Assembly: GCA_021776415.1 (NCBI GenBank)
Contig: JAJFFY010000034.1
Coordinates: forward strand, 1-64,000
Length of the DNA stretch: 64,000 nucleotides
From: Hyphococcus sp.
GTDB lineage: Bacteria; Pseudomonadota; Alphaproteobacteria; Caulobacterales; Parvularculaceae
Direction of reading: 5' to 3'
The translations under genes and the position numbers were made by a program. Positions 61,046 through 64,000 of the stretch are shown piece by piece (positions within the stretch are counted from its first letter, which is position 1; each line of letters opens with the position of its first letter). Below the pieces are notes generated by a model, which did no database searches, was not told the DNA's origin, and was given only the letters and a program-made list of their open reading frames with translations.

Positions 61046-63406
61046 ATGACCACCGATCCCGCCCGCAAACAGACCATTTCCGAACGCGCCCTGGCTCGTG
61101 CACGGCCGTTCAGTGCTGGTGATAATTCTGATGGATCAACACCTTACCTTGATGATTTAAACGAAGAACAGCGCGCCGCCGTGGTTGCGACCGAGGGGCC
61201 GGTATTGATGCTCGCCGGCGCCGGCACCGGCAAAACCCGCGCCCTGACCACCCGGCTCGCGCATCTGTTGTTCACCGGCCGGGCACAAGCCTGGCAGATA
61301 TTGGCGGTCACCTTCACCAACAAAGCCGCCCGCGAAATGAAGGAGCGGATAGAGACGCTGGTCGGCCCCTCGGTCGAGGGCATGCAATGGCTCGGCACCT
61401 TCCACTCCATCGCCGCGCAGATTTTGCGCCGCCACGCCGAGCTTGCCGGCCTGAAGTCCAGCTTCACCATTCTCGACGCCGATGATCAGGCACGCCTCGC
61501 CAAACAGGTTATTGAGGCGGCCAATATCGATTCCAAGCGATGGACAGGGCGGGGCCTCGCGATGGTTATTGACGGATGGAAGAACCGCGGCCTGACGCCG
61601 GACAAAGTCCCCGCCAATGAAGCCTATCACTTCGCCGACGGCAAGGCGATTACTCTTTATAAAGCCTATCAGGCGCGAATGACGACGCTGAACGCGGCCG
61701 ACTTCGGCGATCTCCTGGTTCATAATCTGACGATTTTTCAAAACCATCCCGATGTGCTCGCCGAGTATCAAAACCGTTTCCGCTATATGCTGGTCGATGA
61801 ATATCAGGACACCAATGTCGCGCAATATTTGTGGCTGCGACTACTGGCGCAGAAGCACAAAAACATTTGCTGCGTCGGCGATGATGACCAGTCGATCTAC
61901 GGCTGGCGCGGCGCGGAAGTTGAAAATATTCTGCGGTTTGAAAAAGATTTTCCGGGCGCCAAGGTCATCCGCCTTGAGCGCAATTACCGTTCAACGCCGG
62001 CCATTCTCGGCGCTGCGTCGGGCCTTATCGCCTCAAACACCACCCGTCTCGGCAAAGAGTTGTGGACGGCGCGCGAGGACGGCGAGAATGTAAAAATCAG
62101 AGGCGTTTGGGACGGGGAGGAAGAAGCCCGGCTAATCGGCGACGATATTGAGGCTGAACAATCCAAAGGTCGCTCACTCAGCGAAATGGCGGTGCTGGTG
62201 CGCGCCTCGTTCCAGATGCGCGCCTTTGAAGAGCGCTTCAATATGCTGGGGCTTGCCTATCGCGTGGTTGGCGGCCCACGCTTTTACGAGCGCGAGGAAA
62301 CCAGAGACGCCCTCGCCTATCTGCGGTTGATCCGTAGCCCCGACAACGACCTCGCCTTTGAGCGCATCGTCAACAAACCCAAACGTGGTCTCGGCGAAAA
62401 GGCGCTGCAGACCCTCCATAAAATCGCCCGCAGCCAGAATATTTCCCTGATGGTCGCCTCGCGCTTAGCGCTCGAAAGCGACGACCTTCACGCTGCGGCG
62501 CGACGCTCGCTGGTCAACTTCCTCGACACGGTCGAACGCTGGGCGCGCGACGCCAAGGACATGGCACCGGCCGACCTGGCCGAACTGGTGTTGGAAGAGG
62601 CCGGCTATATCGAGATGTTGAAGAATTCAAAATCACCCCAGGCGCCCGGCAAGCTCGATAATCTGAAAGAACTTATTCAGGCGGTCTCGGAGTTTGATAC
62701 GCTTGAAGGCTATCTCGACCATGTCGCCCTGGTGGCTGAGCGCAATGAAAACCAGACCGGCGGCTGCGCTTGGCTAATGACATTGCATGCCGCAAAAGGA
62801 CTTGAGTTCCCGGTGGTCTTCCTGCCCGGCTGGGAAGAGGAAATCTTCCCGTCCAAACGCTCGCTCGATGAAAAGGGCAATGTCGCGCTGGAAGAAGAAC
62901 GCCGCCTCGCCTATGTCGGCATCACCCGCGCGCAGGAAAGCGTGCGGATTTCTTTTGCCGCGAACCGGCAGATTTACGGGCGCTGGCAGGCGGCGATCCC
63001 GTCGCGCTTCATTGATGAATTGCCCGAAAAACATGTCGATGTCATGTCCGAGCCCGGCCTTTACGGAAACACCATGGGCGATCTCGCCAGCCATTCCAGC
63101 TTTGCCAGCCATTCCCATATTGATGATGAAAAGCTGAAAGAAGACGCCCATTACGACAATCCCGGCTGGCGGCGCGCACGCGCGGCCAGCTCGCGGCGCG
63201 CATCAAATCCGGTGCAGATCGAAGGCAGCGCCCGCGCTATATCGGCGAGCGCTCCGGGCCGGTCAAAATTTAAAAACGGCCAGCGCGTATTCCATCAAAA
63301 ATTCGGCTACGGCATTATATCCTTGATCGAAGGCCAGAAACTCACCGTCGAGTTTGAACATTCCGGCGCCAAAAAAGTCATCGATACATTTGTCGAGGCT
63401 GCGTGA
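61046..63406 (+). CDS. UvrD/PcrA-type DNA helicase
   Basis: Superfamily 1 3'-5' helicase for repair and replication restart, 786 residues. Walker A is AGAGTGKTRAL (motif I), LVDEYQDTN motif II, GDDDQSIYGWRGA motif III, ERNYRST motif IV and LMTLHAAKGLEFPVVF motif V/VI region. The C-terminal VFHQKFGYGIISLIEG module is the RNA-polymerase-interacting Tudor-like domain of PcrA/UvrD. Whether to name it uvrD or pcrA cannot be settled here. The ribosome-binding site is weak. Confidence 0.95.
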   Translation: MTTDPARKQTISERALARARPFSAGDNSDGSTPYLDDLNEEQRAAVVATEGPVLMLAGAGTGKTRALTTRLAHLLFTGRAQAWQILAVTFTNKAAREMKERIETLVGPSVEGMQWLGTFHSIAAQILRRHAELAGLKSSFTILDADDQARLAKQVIEAANIDSKRWTGRGLAMVIDGWKNRGLTPDKVPANEAYHFADGKAITLYKAYQARMTTLNAADFGDLLVHNLTIFQNHPDVLAEYQNRFRYMLVDEYQDTNVAQYLWLRLLAQKHKNICCVGDDDQSIYGWRGAEVENILRFEKDFPGAKVIRLERNYRSTPAILGAASGLIASNTTRLGKELWTAREDGENVKIRGVWDGEEEARLIGDDIEAEQSKGRSLSEMAVLVRASFQMRAFEERFNMLGLAYRVVGGPRFYEREETRDALAYLRLIRSPDNDLAFERIVNKPKRGLGEKALQTLHKIARSQNISLMVASRLALESDDLHAAARRSLVNFLDTVERWARDAKDMAPADLAELVLEEAGYIEMLKNSKSPQAPGKLDNLKELIQAVSEFDTLEGYLDHVALVAERNENQTGGCAWLMTLHAAKGLEFPVVFLPGWEEEIFPSKRSLDEKGNVALEEERRLAYVGITRAQESVRISFAANRQIYGRWQAAIPSRFIDELPEKHVDVMSEPGLYGNTMGDLASHSSFASHSHIDDEKLKEDAHYDNPGWRRARAASSRRASNPVQIEGSARAISASAPGRSKFKNGQRVFHQKFGYGIISLIEGQKLTVEFEHSGAKKVIDTFVEAA

Positions 63407-63427
63407 ACGCCAACTAGGAGCGATCTC

Positions 63428-64000
63428 ATTACCTTCATAAAAACCATACCGCCATTGCAAGCAACGGGGCGGCTGAAGGCGCTATATGCGCGCGTCGAAA
63501 CGCCTGACGGCCATGTTGACAATATCATGACCGCCCACAGCCTGCGCCCTGCAAGCCTTGAGGGTCACATGGCGCTTTACAAAAATGTCCTCCACCACAA
63601 AGCCAACGTAACGCCCAAATGGGTTCTCGAGATGATCGGGGTTTATGTGAGCCTGTTAAACCGATGCAGCTATTGCGTAGACCATCATTATGAGGGGCTG
63701 AAGCGTCTGATCGATGACGTCGAGAAATCCTCGGCAATAAGAAACGCCCTCAACGCGGCGCTTAAAACCGGCGCTGTCACGACGCCGGTCTTATCGGCAA
63801 AAGAAATCACAAGCCTTAATTACGCGGCAAAACTAACCACGGCGCCCGCCGCCATAGATGAGGCCGATATTGAGAAGCTGCGCGCCGCCGGCGCGGCCGA
63901 TGAGGAAATTCTGGAAATCAATCAGGTCACTGCGTATTTTTCCTATGCCAACCGCACAGTTCTTGGCCTTGGCGTCACCACCGATGGCGACACGCTTGGC
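63428..64000 (+). CDS. AhpD-like carboxymuconolactone decarboxylase family protein (3' end beyond window)
   Basis: Partial; 191 codons are inside the window and the frame is open to the end. The opening reads ITFIKTIPPLQATGRLKALY, matching the usual N-terminus of peroxidase-related AhpD-like proteins. The redox-site motif CSYCVDHH appears near residue 80. No ATG, GTG or CTG exists in this frame between the helicase stop (63404-63406) and the conserved N-terminus. AGGAG (63416-63420) lies seven bases before an ATT codon, which is therefore the best start candidate. A TTG at 63455 would remove the first nine conserved residues. Expected role: peroxide-related thiol chemistry, unproven. Confidence 0.8.
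   Translation, partial: MTFIKTIPPLQATGRLKALYARVETPDGHVDNIMTAHSLRPASLEGHMALYKNVLHHKANVTPKWVLEMIGVYVSLLNRCSYCVDHHYEGLKRLIDDVEKSSAIRNALNAALKTGAVTTPVLSAKEITSLNYAAKLTTAPAAIDEADIEKLRAAGAADEEILEINQVTAYFSYANRTVLGLGVTTDGDTLG

Noticed and set aside
1-64000. CRISPR arrays, insertion sequences, rRNA genes and prophage segments
   Set aside because: No regularly spaced repeats, transposase or phage genes and no rRNA sequence were recognised anywhere in the window.

Overview
The window is a contiguous stretch of a GC-rich alphaproteobacterial chromosome. The evidence is a dense, mostly overlapping housekeeping array typical of the class (rpoZ, relA/spoT, pyrE, pdxJ, acpS, lepB, rnc, era, recO, parC), a single long Rel-type stringent factor, an Entner-Doudoroff operon and a cobalamin-riboswitch btu operon. 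The lineage cannot be fixed from sequence alone. A marine, facultatively anaerobic member near the Parvularculales/Caulobacterales is a guess. There are no insertion sequences, prophages or CRISPR arrays, and most genes look chromosomal and long-resident.

Layout. 1-6.2 kb: a three-gene RND efflux operon (outer-membrane factor, adaptor, pump) on the minus strand. 6.5 kb: tRNA-Cys. 6.7-9.0 kb: a subtilisin-like lipoprotein with a probable beta-barrel tail. 9.2-11.4 kb: parC. 11.5-13.3 kb: two uncharacterised membrane/hydrolase genes on the plus strand. 13.2-22.5 kb: the minus-strand core array from recO back to folK, interrupted between recO and era by an AT-rich orphan gene. 22.6-24.4 kb: a NYN-domain protein, a family-5 uracil-DNA glycosylase and a small membrane protein. 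24.4-26.2 kb: an isoprenylcysteine-methyltransferase-like protein, smpB and dapA. 26.4-29.2 kb: a large lytic transglycosylase, then tRNA-Ser.

29.6-35.3 kb: a TauE-type permease, then an adenosylcobalamin riboswitch followed by btuB-btuF-btuC-btuD (vitamin B12 uptake). 35.4-47.1 kb: an eight-gene minus-strand respiratory nitrate reduction unit (narK1-narK2-narG-narH-narJ-narI, an outer-membrane channel and a hemerythrin). It is preceded by a perfect FNR-type box at 47295-47308. 47.5-53.1 kb: zwf-pgl-edd-glk-eda, the complete path from glucose to pyruvate plus glyceraldehyde-3-phosphate, with every junction overlapping or nearly so. A GH13 alpha-glucosidase lies divergently at 53.4 kb, so oligosaccharide hydrolysis probably feeds this operon.

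55.2-60.9 kb: cell-envelope and miscellaneous genes (SIMPL protein, M28 peptidase lipoprotein, a secreted beta-sandwich-like protein, a fibro-slime protein with a VPLPA-CTERM sorting tail, a GNAT acetyltransferase and a YegP-like protein). 61.0-63.4 kb: a UvrD/PcrA helicase. The window ends inside an AhpD-like gene that appears to start with a non-canonical ATT codon.

The points most worth a second look are a calcium-loop-like insertion in the TolC homologue, the EXDD motif in a Rel protein with an intact hydrolase site, the porin and hemerythrin riding on the nar operon, the palindrome abutting the promoter of the B12 riboswitch, the foreign-looking gene in the era-recO interval, and the ATT start.
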